Assembly (NCBI GenBank): GCA_038502055.1
Contig: JAXRKN010000031.1
Span: forward strand, 1,178,001 to 1,242,000
Source of the DNA: Tanytarsus gracilentus
Taxonomy: Eukaryota > Arthropoda > Insecta > Diptera > Chironomidae
Direction: 5' to 3'
Length of the DNA stretch: 64,000 nt
A program made the position numbers and the translations under genes. Below are positions 23,211 through 35,799 of the stretch, in pieces; position 1 is the stretch's first letter; the number at the start of each line of letters is the position of its first letter. The notes below the pieces were generated by a model, which saw only the letters and a program-made list of their open reading frames with translations, had not been told where the DNA came from and searched no databases.

Positions 23211-23216
23211 TTTATA
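23211..23216 (-). promoter_or_regulatory. Possible TATA box of the Gln/His/Tyr-rich gene
   Basis: TATAAA followed by A-rich DNA on the minus strand, about 120 bases before the ATG candidate at 23092. Weak because the first exon is not settled and a second TATA-like string faces the other way at about 23225. Confidence 0.3.
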
Positions 23217-26200
23217 GTTTCTCTATAAAAAGGTGAATGGAAATTGACTTCCAATTTAAGTGGATGTTTAATGTGAACTTTAAATCTATTTAAAAAAATG
23301 TTGATTTTGTGGGAATTTTTTAAGTTCTTAAAATTTAACGGTTTTCAATATTTAAATTTTATTATTATTTTTATGTAGCAAGGCCTTGCGCAAGGTTTAG
23401 CAAAATCTTCTTTAATAAACATCTTTTCATAACTTTTTGAAAGAGATAAAAAAATCGGCTTCAAAATAAGTTTTAGAGCAGGGTTTTTACTTTTTAAATT
23501 TAAATATAATTTTGCATCTTTTTGCCACCACTTACCACCAGTAAAATTTCAGTTTATGCATTTAGTTAAATAAGTTTCATTTGCTAAAAAGTTGAAAGTA
23601 TGTTTAAGTGTGCAACGTACACACATAAATACATAATCCATCTCGTTTACAATAATTAAGCGTTTTTCAAACAAGATCACGCTTGTTAAAGCTAAACACT
23701 TAATTAAAGTTTGGCACTTCGACTTCCATTTTTCACTTTTTTAATTGTAGTTTAATGTTTGTAATTATCGATCTCGTAAAAAATGCTAGACGTCCATTTA
23801 TCATCGTTTAAATAGTCCAGTAACTTTTCTCTCGCTTTTGACACCTCAAAACATCTTAATTAAATTTTTCTTCACTCAACCGATGAGCTCATGCAAAATG
23901 AGCGCAACAAATTGACGAAACTGTCCATCTGGCTCTCTCTCCAGATCGTCAGTCGCTGAGCGCAACAAGAAAGTTACATAAAAAGTATTAAAATTATTTC
24001 CGGCCGTGGCGTGGAGCTTTAAAAGATTGTTATGCGTTAAATAATGAGTGCATCACAAGAGATTTTTTTTGCACATGCTCTTACGTAAGATTTCTGCACA
24101 AAATGTGTATAAATGCGTCAATAAATTTATGTGCGATTGATAATCGAGGAGTGGAAACATGGAGCAATTTCAATCAAATGGAGTGACTCGAGATAAAAAT
24201 GTACGAAGCATGACCATTAAAAATGAGAAAGGAATTGTTATTGATATCGCAGTCGTTCAGTCTGCAGTTGAAGGCTGAAAAGACGTTTGGCATGATGATA
24301 AACTTGCGTGTGTTCTTTGTTCATGATTTTTGTACTTTGAGGAATTTAAAATCAATTTCAAGGTTTGCATGGGTGCTCGAACCATGATTTTTGGGAATCC
24401 TAGATTTTAAAAGTGACTATAGTTAAATTAAAAATAGTGATTTTTAAGGTTAAAAGAAATCCAGGATTTTTTCTCAATATTCAAACTAAAATTTTAATAC
24501 AATTTTACATCATAATTTCTCTTTATGATGAAACCATAAAAATTTCCCTTATTTGTCAAAAATAATTTCAACATTTTGATCAAGTAAAATTTTTTTGTAT
24601 CACGCGAAAAAATGCAATAAAAAAATCTCCGGCTTTAAATTGTGTAATTCAGTTCATCTCGCGAGATCATTTTATGAAATTTATTACATGTGGTCCGCGG
24701 CAATTGTTATTGTTTCATGTCTCTTCCACTCTCATTTTTTTTAGCTTGCCGAGCAATTTATGTATCAAAATTGCCATAGCGATCAAAATGAAAGACAAAA
24801 AGAGAGAGAAAAGAGATGAAATGTGACTTTGTACTTAATTATGCTCGATGTGCTGTGAAAGTGAATTTATCGTCAGCGTGAATTTGACCTTACTTTTTTC
24901 ACGTCTTTCTTTATTGTTATGATGATGGCACCTCCGCAAAAAAAAGAGAGACAATTGTTTATACTCGCTCTGCTTTTTGCATGCAAACATTATAATTTAC
25001 GCCGTGAAAAAGGCACTTTGCATGTCGACTTATGCAATGACTATGTATGACCGATTATAGTTTGTCCGCATGAGGATAATAGTCTACAGTAGCAATTATT
25101 AGCTTTTTTCTTAATTCCAAGCCATTTGTTAACACATAAATCGATTACCATTACGACACACCACAACAATTGATGAGTGCATATGATATAAATGTGCTAA
25201 AGCATCTCATGAAAAGAGAGATTGGTATTTTTGTCGAAATTGATGCGACCGAGATGACTTTAATGAATGCTTTTTATAATTGTTGAATAAAAAGCTTTTT
25301 GATCGTGAAAAAAAAATCAAATGGAGATTAAAAAAAATTATTTTGATGGTGTTTGTCTTTATGTAAATTTATCCTATTAAAATTATTTAAAGTTGCATGA
25401 AGAATTTAAATTCAAGTAAAGGGAATTGAGCTTCTAAAAGTTTATACAATTTTGAAAATAGAATAAAAAAAATTAATTTAATCCCAAATTAAATAAAACA
25501 AAAAATCATTTTCTATACTTTTCAAAACAATTTTTTAATGAAATCACGTTACGCAAAGCCAAGAAAAACAAATAAACTATTTGGGAGGACTCAATTCTGT
25601 TTTCTTATCATTAAAGCTTAGAAAAATGAGCAAGGCTTAAAATTGTGTCATTGTGAGGATTTGAACCAACACTCAGCAACTGCTTATGCCACTTTGACAC
25701 AGTGGGTTTAAAAATATTATAATAATTTTTTGAACTATATAGTTGCTTAAATTTAATTCTAAGTTATAAAATTTAAAGAGAACGAAAGTAATTTAATTCA
25801 AATTTTTGTTGGTTTAAATTCATTTACCAATGTTGATTTTTTAATTTTCAAACTTTTTTAAAATATTTAAGAATTTCTTACAAAAATTTCTTTTTGAAAT
25901 TTGTTACTAAACTCCATCGCACTTAACTGCTGAATTATTTCTCTTTTAAAATCTTTAGGTCACACGAATGAGTAGCGGCAGTTTATTAAAACGTGAGATT
26001 TCCATTAATTAGTCCAAAAAAAGCTAAATTAAGACTTTAGAGGATCTTTGATGACTTTCAAGTTATGGCGCGGCAGTTGAGAGTCAATTTAGACGTAGAC
26101 ATCAACAATGCATGTTACTTTTTGTGTGTACATTAATTTTGGGTTTGGTAAAATCTCTCTAAGGCTATAATTAAGATTAATATCGGTCACATCGCACGCG

Positions 26201-29200
26201 TGTATAATGCATGCATGCAAATGTGTCCATAAATTGAGTATTGTATGATAATTTTTTTTCGGGCATATTGTTAAAAAAATATTTTTAATGAACATTGTAC
26301 TTCATGCAGATGATTTTGAGAAATTCATGCACATATCTTTCAATAAAATTAAAAAGTCATTGACATGTTTTTTATTGCTCACTAATCCATCTTGATTAAG
26401 TGTGAAAATTGATTTTAATCCATCAAGATTGTGCAGATATGATAATCAAAATATTAATGCATGATGATTTTATATAATTTTAAACATGATCATTAAATGT
26501 GTCGTTTGAAAATTAATAGATTTGTAATTAATATAAATTTAAAAAGTGCAGACATGACAGTCAGGTGAATATTAAAACCCGATTTTAATTAGGTCACTTG
26601 AGGCTCTCAATTTGTGAGATAAAATCTTAAGTGCAATGAACAAATATTGAATTTTATAATTATTAAGTGGAATCCCACCGCTAAAAGTGAGTTAAAAATT
26701 GTCATTGCACATAATTATAACTAAAATTTATCCATTTGAATTTTAAAAATCAAAAAAGGTTCAGATCTATTCACGCTAAACTACATTACATTTTTCACGA
26801 TTTTCTCATCATCATTTCGTGATTTTTGCGTATCCTCATGAGATCATTACGGAAGCCATTTGCTCATACTTAAGATCATGAGAGTAGCTCATAAAACGTT
26901 AATTGAATAAGAAGAAAAGATCATTGTCTTTATGCACCTTAAAATCTATCTTAAGCGCCATAATAACGTTATGAGTCGTGTCAAATTAGACTCAATATTT
27001 CATCAGATATTTACAAATTCCAAATAAGTCAAAAAGCAGATGAGATTTCAAGAAGATCATTAATTATTGCTCTTTTGGGATTGAACCTGCTGACTTTGTA
27101 TTGATCTGTGATCAATAAATATCGGAGGTAAAAATACAAAATTAATTTTCAATATTTAAAAAAATACAAAATTTAATCACGTTGTAACTTTTGGATTTTT
27201 TTTTTGAATTTTTGCATACTTTTAAACGGATAAATTTTGACCCTCACGACCATATCATTAAGCAAAATCAGAAGCGATCAAAAGGTGTGTTTTAAAGACT
27301 TTACTAATCGACTACAATTTTCAAGGCCGAGATTCACTTTCCGCTGCTCTACTTTTACTATGTATCGATCGTCTTATCTCTCGCTAATCTCGTCGCGTCT
27401 CTTGCATAATTAATTTTTTCACTCTTTCATGGATCTTTCATCATTTCACTTTTTTATTTTTGTAACATACCGTTAAGATTAGATATTTCATGATATCGAC
27501 AGCTCTAGTGGCTTTTTTATCTTCTTCCTTCTAGTTTCTATTTATTTTTTTCACTAACAAAATGCAACCGCGACGATTTTGTTGCGCGAGCTTTCCGAGA
27601 CTATGCCTTCCGTCGATTGTTTCAACGCGAAATGAGAAATGTCTCGAAAAATGAAAAGAGTCGACGCACACTTTTATTGCTTCACAAAGTGGAGTTTCTG
27701 GTAAAAAAATCCGAGAAATTTCTTTTAATAATAAATTTTTTTCACTACACTTTGGAACGAGTGTCCGGAGAGCGATAATATGCTCAATGAGATGCTTTTC
27801 GGTGCGCGGCAGAAATGAAATTGAATTTCAAGTTGTGACTTATGATCATCTTTTGCCCAGACTCTTGCGAATCTCTCGCTACACGTGTATTAAAGTTTTC
27901 GGTGTGCATGGTGTGGGAAAATGTGAAGAAGAAAATGAGAAAAAAACTTTTTGTGAATGGCAATGTTCGTCGGTGACTGCTGTTGATTGTTGGTTTCTAT
28001 TACCACCGATTTTTTCTTGTTTTTACTTTTTTCTTGCTAATTGGGGGATTCTTAAAAATTTTGAACAGGCTTTTAAGTACGTAAAATTAATTACAGGCTT
28101 TTTTGGAAAATTTTATTTTATGCAAGAAATTTTAAAAAACAAAAATATGAAAACCGTTAAAATTAAAAAATTTATAATCACTTTTATCTCTTAGAATCAC
28201 CCAGCATTTACTTTCAATGTGAAACGTTGACTTTGTTTCTTTTCATATAGTTTGTTGTAATAATTGAATCCATTTGTCGCTGCTGGTGTTGTTACTTTTT
28301 TTAGATCTCCGTCACACAAAAAAATACAAAAGGGTTTTTCTTTTCAGCTGCGGCAGTTGCCTTATATTATTATTGATGGGTAATTACAATGTCTCACTTA
28401 ACCTAGTAAATACATTTAAGTGCATCAACTTGACACTCAAACCTGGCCGATGAAAGTAAGTGGATTTTTTTTGCCACCTCAAGGATGATCGATTTTCATC
28501 TCTCGCGGTACTTTGCCAATTGCTGCAAAGGAAAACAAAGTGAATGAAGTCATTTGACGCATTTTTAGTTCAGACCTCATTAATCATAGAGCTCTATGCA
28601 AATCTTTAAAGGCGGACACTAAGTTCATGCTTCAATTGCCATGATTCTCATCAAAAAAGAGATATTTCTTCTTTCGACAGTTGAGTAAGTGGTCATTGTC
28701 GTTGACAGCTTACATCACATCATTAGATTTGACCGTTTTTCCGCAATAATTCCTTCCCAATCACGCCTTTTTATAAAATCACTGTTAATTCAAAGAAATC
28801 ACGCATGGAAGCAAATGATGATTGGTAAAAGTTTTTCGGGTGATGTGGTATTGCACTCATTTAAATTTTATTGATGCAAAAAATTGATTTAATGAAAAGA
28901 TTTGGAGATGGATAAAGTTGGTGAAACTTTAATATTTTAAATAATTAAAGTTGCTGCAAAAGTTTTATTTAAATAAATTTTCGAAGCTTTTTTATTTTAT
29001 TTAGTTTTTAAATTTTCTTCGCCTTAATTAAATTTAATTCATCTCAATAAAAACTGCAAAAATATCACCTTAAAAATCATAATTTTTTCCCATGCAGCTC
29101 ACAAAATTGTGTTACAACCAGCAAACATTGCACAATTACACCGTAAAACTTTACATGCATTTACAAGTAAGAAGCCTCAGCATATTTAGAAACCTGAATG

Positions 29201-30652
29201 ACTCTCATCGCCTTTCTTCGGTAACTTAAACCAGCTACGTAAAAGTTAATCTCTTCTAAGTGTAATTTGTCAAATAATTATTTTTTTATTATGCAATTGT
29301 ATAAACGCCATTTATTTACTCAATAATTTTTCTATGAAGATGCTCGGAGAAGATCGAGGTCATTAGTGTCACTACATATCAATTTAACACACGACACCTC
29401 CAATAATTTTTCCTATTGCATTTCTATTGAAAAATATGTCTCGGGTTTATGTGAAAGTGCATGGCAGAAATTTCTTACATTATCTGTAGATCTTCGGTAC
29501 ATAACACGTAAAATCTGAACTGGTTTTATCGATCGATTGCTTCATGAAAGATGTTTCACTCTCATATGCGCAAATATTTGCTTGCGTAATTCTTTTTTTA
29601 TTAATCATTATTATTCATAATTGTTGTGAGTGCGAATGATATCAGTAAAAAAAAACTTTTATTATTGCGGCTATAAAAATGTTCGTGTTACCTTTCGGGA
29701 GTTTAGTAAATGAATTATTTTTTGATATTTAATAATCTCATTATGCTTTTTTTGTGAGGTTGTTTTGCGTGATCAAGTGCTTCCTTTCAATGTGTCTGTT
29801 AACTATGCGAGCTTGATGGACATTTGATGAAGTTATTCGCAGTTGAGAAATTTTTCAAAAAATTTAATTGAGTTTTTTTAACCAATATTTGTAAGGCCTT
29901 AAAATTAGAAAGGGTTTCGTGTGAAGAAATGTGGATGAAATTATCAAAAATAAAATTCAACACGTGTTTTTGACAAATACTTATTGTATTAACGAATTTC
30001 AAAAAAAATCTCTTAATTATTATTTTATTATTTTTAGTTTAAATTAAGGATTCGAACCTCCTTTTCATTCTCGTTTCTTCATTTTTTTTAATTCCTTGAT
30101 AGTTTAACACTTTAATAATTTAAAGATATATCAAATTTAAACTCAATTTTATTTAACGAAACTTCACAAATTGACTCACATTAAAGTACATAACGAATCT
30201 TTTAATTTCATCTCTTTTAATTTTCTCTTCTTTGATGTGATTAATAAAAAAAGCTATAAAAGATATTACAAGTAAAAGAAGATTTCCAACACTCGATTTC
30301 TATTTTCATTTTTTTATTGAGTTTTGTGTAATAAAATATCTGCAAAATTGTATCATTTACAAATTGTGTAAAATATTTTTTGATGATGCCTCCGAATTAT
30401 TGAAGCTCAAGAGCAGAATTTAAAACAAACGCAAATAAATTTATGAAGATTCATGATTCAATGACATGAAGATATAAAGTTTGAAAAATGCAAACAAAAA
30501 CTATAAATTCCGAATCCTTAAATTTATTTCTTTTGTTAGGTAGTCAAACCTGAAAAACATTAAAATTCTCATAATTTTTTTTCTACAATATTTTATTAAA
30601 TAACAACAAAAAGAGTAACAGATAATAAAAATGCCAAATTGATCATCTCAGA
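23217..30652. other. 7.4-kb gene-poor region
   Basis: No recognisable gene. Sequence is AT-rich with scattered patches of higher GC, notably 27300-27960. That patch contains an ATG-initiated open frame of 135 residues (27787-28194) with no recognised domain. A tRNA-like hairpin remnant lies at about 25646-25702. The gap is long for this otherwise compact genome and could hold enhancers, non-coding RNA or small exons I cannot see. Confidence 0.5.
25646..25702 (-). repeat. tRNA-like hairpin, possible SINE remnant
   Basis: On the minus strand a B-box-like GGTTCAAATCC (the pol III internal promoter core) lies between complementary ends TGTGTCA and TGACACA, with an A-box-like TGTCAAAGTGG upstream. 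It is too short and too poorly paired for a functional tRNA and lacks an anticodon arm. Confidence 0.25.
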
Positions 30653-33600
30653 TTACTGCTTCGATGACTTTACGCTACCAGCCGACGCAGCAGTATTTTT
30701 TGTCGATCTCTTGCTGTGATCATATGGTGGTAATGGAACTGAATATGCAATCGTGTTATATTGCTGTTGATGTGATGGATATGATGCATAATGTGACGAT
30801 GATGATGCTGGTGTGAAAAGTTGTTGTGGCATGGATGCAGATGGATAGTAATTGTGATTATTATAAGTTTTAGGTTGTCGCTGATATGAGACATAGTTTG
30901 GAACATATGACGGTTGCTGATAGTAATATTGTTGTTGCTGCTGCTGCTGCTGTTGTTGGGGTGCGTATGAAGTGTGATAATTTTGTGTGGGTGAATGGTG
31001 ATAGGCATAGCTTTGAGGTTGATTATATTTGGATGCTGGAACGAGTTCCGTGTAGTGATACTCAAGGCCTGGTGAGTAATATTGACGGAAGGAAGTTGTT
31101 GCGACAGATGGGAGTGTGTGCTTTGGAACGATAGTTGGATAATTTTTGTAATCAACATGCGTGTGAAGGGGTGCGATTGCCGTAGTTGGAACATATTCGA
31201 TTGTCTTTTGATAAACTGGATGATGTGCGGCGTGATGATTTTGCGGATGCGAGTAAGTGTAGACAGTTGGTGTCGGTGCTGGTGCTGGCGATGGTTGAGC
31301 CTGATGATGGAAAGGCACCATCACAAAAGCACTAAAATGAGGTAAAATTCAATTAATTTTGTTTTCGATATCATTTCAATGAATTTGTAATTTTTGTGTT
31401 TTTTTTCGCACTGCACTGTTGGAATTGAAAATCGAAAGTTAATCGTTCGAGTAATTAAAAACACTTTTGTTAGGCGCCATCGATTGTTATCATGTACGGG
31501 TATCTTTGGAAATACTAATCAGAGTGAAATTAAATCATTGATTGATATTTTCACCAACATCGTGGTATGCGCAAGATAACGGAAGTATTTTAAATTATAG
31601 CAATCACAGCTGTAGCAAAGCTAACGACTTAATTGATGGATTGTGAATTTTTTACCCTTTAACAGCGTGTAATTTAAATATATTTTTGCAAACGTAATGA
31701 ACCATGGTCGGAAATTTAAAAATTTGAATTTACCTTCAGAAAATTTGAGAAAATTATTTGTCGTTTTTTTTGAAAAGTTAAATTTGAAAAAGTCTGTTGG
31801 AAATTTTAACAAAATTCCTCACTCCACATTATTCAATTTCAATATCCAAGGAAGGATTGAATTCGAGTGAATACACGTAAAAATATTTTTTACTTTCACT
31901 ACGCGAGTTTGTGCATTATTTAGTTCGATGAAGAAGACGAAGACTTTTTTATATTAAATTACTATTGCTACTGGTGTGGCGGAATTATTTCTCGAAATCA
32001 AAATGCTGTCAATCATCCAGCTCGGCTCGTGTACTTTTCATAATCAACCATGTTGCATCATTTTGCATGATCATAAAACTACTTGAAACTGGTGAATCGA
32101 ACAAATTATGATTCAAAATTTGCAAAAAAATAAATTTTTTGATTTAAAATTCGAATCACCACATTAAATTCATCATCATTGATCAAATCTCTTCAGGAAA
32201 ATTTTTATTGCTGTCAAATTTTTCACATGAGAGCAAAAATCGCAAAATTATTCAACACTTTAATGATGCACTACTTACTGTGCTTGTGAGACATATGGAT
32301 GATGAGCTTGAGATTGAGATGGGATGTAAATGTACTGAGGTTGAGGAATCATATTTGGATGAATTGGTTGACCGCCGCCGATTATTGGTTGGTACAGTGA
32401 CTGTTTTGCGGGCACAGTGTAGGTTTGATCTTCCTCATGAACTTTTGGGAGGTGATAAACCTGCTGGCGGATATCGGCGGGTGAATCTTGAAATTAATAA
32501 AATAATTTAATTAATTAAACAAAAACTTATTTAACAAATTAATTTTTCTAACCTTTAATTGTAAAATGTGCATTTCCACTTGGTGTCGGTGTGACAAAGA
32601 CATCCTGAGGATTATTGCTGTAACTCAACTGGATGTGTTGTGTTGGCTGTGGAGCAAGTTCTTTTGACTCCTCTCTATCCGATTCACGTTCACGAATCAA
32701 CGTGTCTCGCTCAATATCTTCCAAATGAATTTGTTTCTCATCTTCGGCTCGCACGTTAATGCTCACGCACAAAATTATTGCAATTACAATTAAATGTTTC
32801 TGAAATTAATAAAATATGGTTTGAAAAATTAATTACGAGGCTGTAAGAATTGGATGACAAAAATAATTTAGAAATTTAAAAATTTTTGACCATTTTTTTA
32901 AATTCAGTTCATTGAACTTTTAATTCCATCATAATAAATTCCCTCAACTACCTCATGCATAAACACGTTGACGTGTGAGATAACACGAAAAAATATTTCA
33001 TTAATAAATCATCGCGATTGGCGGCGCTAGAGGTGAAAAGTGAGAGTGCAAAAATTAATCCGAAAAAGAAGAAAATTATGTTAATTCGCTCTCTATAAGG
33101 CAAAACCCGACTTGACTCAATTTTATTTTAGTTTATTATTTTAAGTCTCCCGAGATCTCTTTAAGTGAAAGCAGTCACATTTTTTGCCATGTACATGATT
33201 TTTTGCGCGCTCGGAATTTAATCATTTTTAACAGCATCTTATCATTAGAGAGCGCGCGAGTGAAGTGCATTAAGAGACAATTTAAATTGCTCTGAATCGC
33301 ATAAATTCCTATATCGTCACTGCCTTCCATTACTTTAGAGTTAATAATAGCAAATAGACCCGTGAAAGTTAATGCTATTAGATGATTGGTCATTTGTGAC
33401 TGAAGAATTTAAAAAATTGAACGAGAAAATTTTATGAGCGTGATGAATTTGAAAAGGATGCAAGGGAAGGAAAGTTAAGAGTGCGAGTGTATTTTAATTT
33501 TAAGAATTTGAAACTCGAAATAATTTTTTAACAATTTTTAAAAATTATTTTTATTTTCCATACCTTGCTTGTCTACAACATGATTGACTCACTCAAGAGT

Positions 33601-35564
33601 TATCGGCAATGCCTTGCAACAATGTAATTAAAACGAGCGAAGTGCGAGAGAGAATGGAAATATTTTGATGGTTGGACTCCAGAGTGAAGTAATGAAGTGT
33701 AACAAACTTGCGCTTTATATCACGAGTGCGAATAAAAGATGACAGTGAACTTCAGGTTGTTTTAAAATTTTCGAAGCAATTAGTTTAATCATAAAGTAAT
33801 AAAAAATAATATCTTTTCTCGCTATTTGTGTTTTAAATATTTAACGATTTATTTTAAAAATGCAGGATACTTAAATAATTCCATATATTTCACTTCCTAG
33901 CTCTTTATTTAAAATTGCCATAATTTCATACATAATTAACAACTGAGCTGGAAAATCTGCGTTGTCGCACACTTTTATGGATCACAATAATTTATGCGCA
34001 CGAGGAATGTGGAACTGATTATTCAAGTTTAAGTGAGAACACATATGATGAGTATGGAGGATTGGCAAATCACGAAAAAGAGTTCATGCTGACATCCGCC
34101 AACAACACATTTTATAGCTTTCATCCGCATGTTACTTTGGTAATGGCTTAAAACTTATTGTGGGATTAAAAAAGTTAACTCCAATTGCCCCTCGAAGTTA
34201 TGTAGCATTTTTTCCTTAATTATAACTGCAATCTTTTTGCATAACTTCGAGGAGATTAATTGGCCAATTAAAGATGGTTAAACTTAAGAAATTCTTCATG
34301 GCGTGCGATTAAGTGCACTCTCACTTTCAGATTAATTAATCCTCTCATGTCGTAATCTCATGTGTGTGAAAACGAGAAGATTTATAGCGATCGAGTTCGG
34401 AGTGCAGATTTTCATCAAGTCCACCGAATTAAGTTTAAATTTTTCACTCGAGCGATTCCGATAATGAAAATTATTAAATCTCAAGAGGGCATTATAAAAT
34501 CATTTTAAAGAAATTGAAATTAAGTGGCGAAGAAATCTTTTTTCCGACAAGCTCGTTAACATTTTATGAATAAGTTTACTTGTAAGGTTTGAATTTTTGG
34601 AATTAATTATGTGAAGAATTTTTCATGTTTTAAAATTAACGATTAATTTTGTTAATATTTTATGCTCAGTTGTTAATTATTTATTTTACATTTAACATTT
34701 TGTTAATTTTTTAATTTAAATTTTAAAAAATTATTAATTCATCAACTTTGAATAATTTCAAAATTATAGTAAAATTTTCTCAACTCCACCTGACATTTTT
34801 AATCAATATTTACTCCATAATTTAAATCAATGGACGCAACAGTAAAAAACAATATTTTGAGCATAATCATGTGAATTTTCACTGCCTGTGGCTAAATGAA
34901 AAATATTTAATAAAAGATGCTGTGCACAGATGATTTTGTTAAAATGCTACTTCATGCTCGTGCCAGCATGACTAATAATTGTCTTATTAGCTTTAAATTG
35001 TATGTACACACCATACTGCGAGTGCGCTCACAAATCACAAAGATCATAATTCGCATTTTGAAAGTTATAAAACCTTTTTTCTAATAAATCATGACTTGAT
35101 TAAATGCGAGCACGAGAGAACTCGATTGATATTGAATGGAGCATTGATATTTATGCGAGACTATTATGATAAATTATGAAATCTTTCGCCGGAAGTTTCA
35201 AATGACACGATCGAGTGCGCGGAATATTTAATAATTTTTTATCGTTTGCGAGAAATGTAGGGAGAAATCTTTGAAAGGCTTCAAGGGATGACAACTTTTT
35301 AACTCTGATTTTTGCCACAAAATCATTTTTTTAAATAAAGAATTTTTTAGATTTCTTTTACCTAATTTGTAATCAAAATATTTTTAACTTAATTAAAGAA
35401 ACTATTTAAAGTCAAAGCTATTCCACCAGGATGTGATTAATTTTTTTCTTCTTTTATGTTTTGCTTCATGCACACACCAAATTCTTTCATACTTTCCTCA
35501 CATTTCACTTTCAATATTTTTAAAACTAAATTTAACTCATTAAAGTTCAATTTTTACTCACCAT
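30653..35564 (-). CDS. Secreted Pro/Tyr/His/Gln-rich protein, ATG-only first coding exon
   Basis: Proposed exons: 35564-35562 (just ATG), 32799-32553, 32486-32279 and 31331-30653; phases agree and give 378 residues. The start reads MKHLIVIAIILCVSINVRAE, a good signal peptide. An acidic/Arg-rich segment (ERESDREESK) follows. The rest is Pro/Tyr/His-rich with PAPAPTPTVYTY, a Gln run near the middle and a basic Ser/Lys tail. There are no cysteines apart from the signal peptide. Introns 1 and 3 are long (2.8 kb and 0.95 kb). The ATG exon is inferred because it is followed by a perfect GTGAGT donor, is in the correct phase and lies below a TATA box (35792-35799). Its presumed leader holds short upstream open frames (for example ATG at 35675). 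A second TATA-like string near 33715 offers an alternative promoter, but no in-phase ATG follows it. Function unknown, probably extracellular matrix. Confidence 0.7.
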
Positions 35565-35791
35565 TTTATTCCGTAATTGATTATATATTTAATAAATATT
35601 TTGACGATAATCCCAAATTTTTATTTTCACGCTAATGACACTCAATTAATTTAACTAATTTTTTATAAGCCGCATGGGCTGTTGAGCATATGAACTGAGG
35701 ATATGAGCACGAATAAATGCCGACACGGAGCGATGTGGATGTTAACAACGTTAATGGTAAACTGCGACAGATAAATAGTGGGGCTCGTTCA

Positions 35792-35799
35792 TTTATATA
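35792..35799 (-). promoter_or_regulatory. TATA box of the Pro/Tyr/His-rich gene
   Basis: TATATAAA on the minus strand, about 230 bases before the ATG-only first coding exon. Supports transcription starting near 35765. Confidence 0.5.

Noticed and set aside
27787..28194. 135-residue ATG open frame in the large gap
   Set aside because: Not called as a gene because no domain, signal peptide or splice partner was seen; kept only as part of a finding.
30047..30057. B-box-like GGTTCGAATCC on the minus strand
   Set aside because: The T-arm pairing is poor and no A box or acceptor stem can be drawn, so it is not a tRNA.
33175..33393. 72-residue minus-strand open frame starting MTNHLIALTFTGLFA, which looks like a signal peptide
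   Set aside because: Lies inside the first intron of the Pro/Tyr/His-rich gene; the rest is unremarkable and Lys-rich, with no TATA box or conserved feature to support it.
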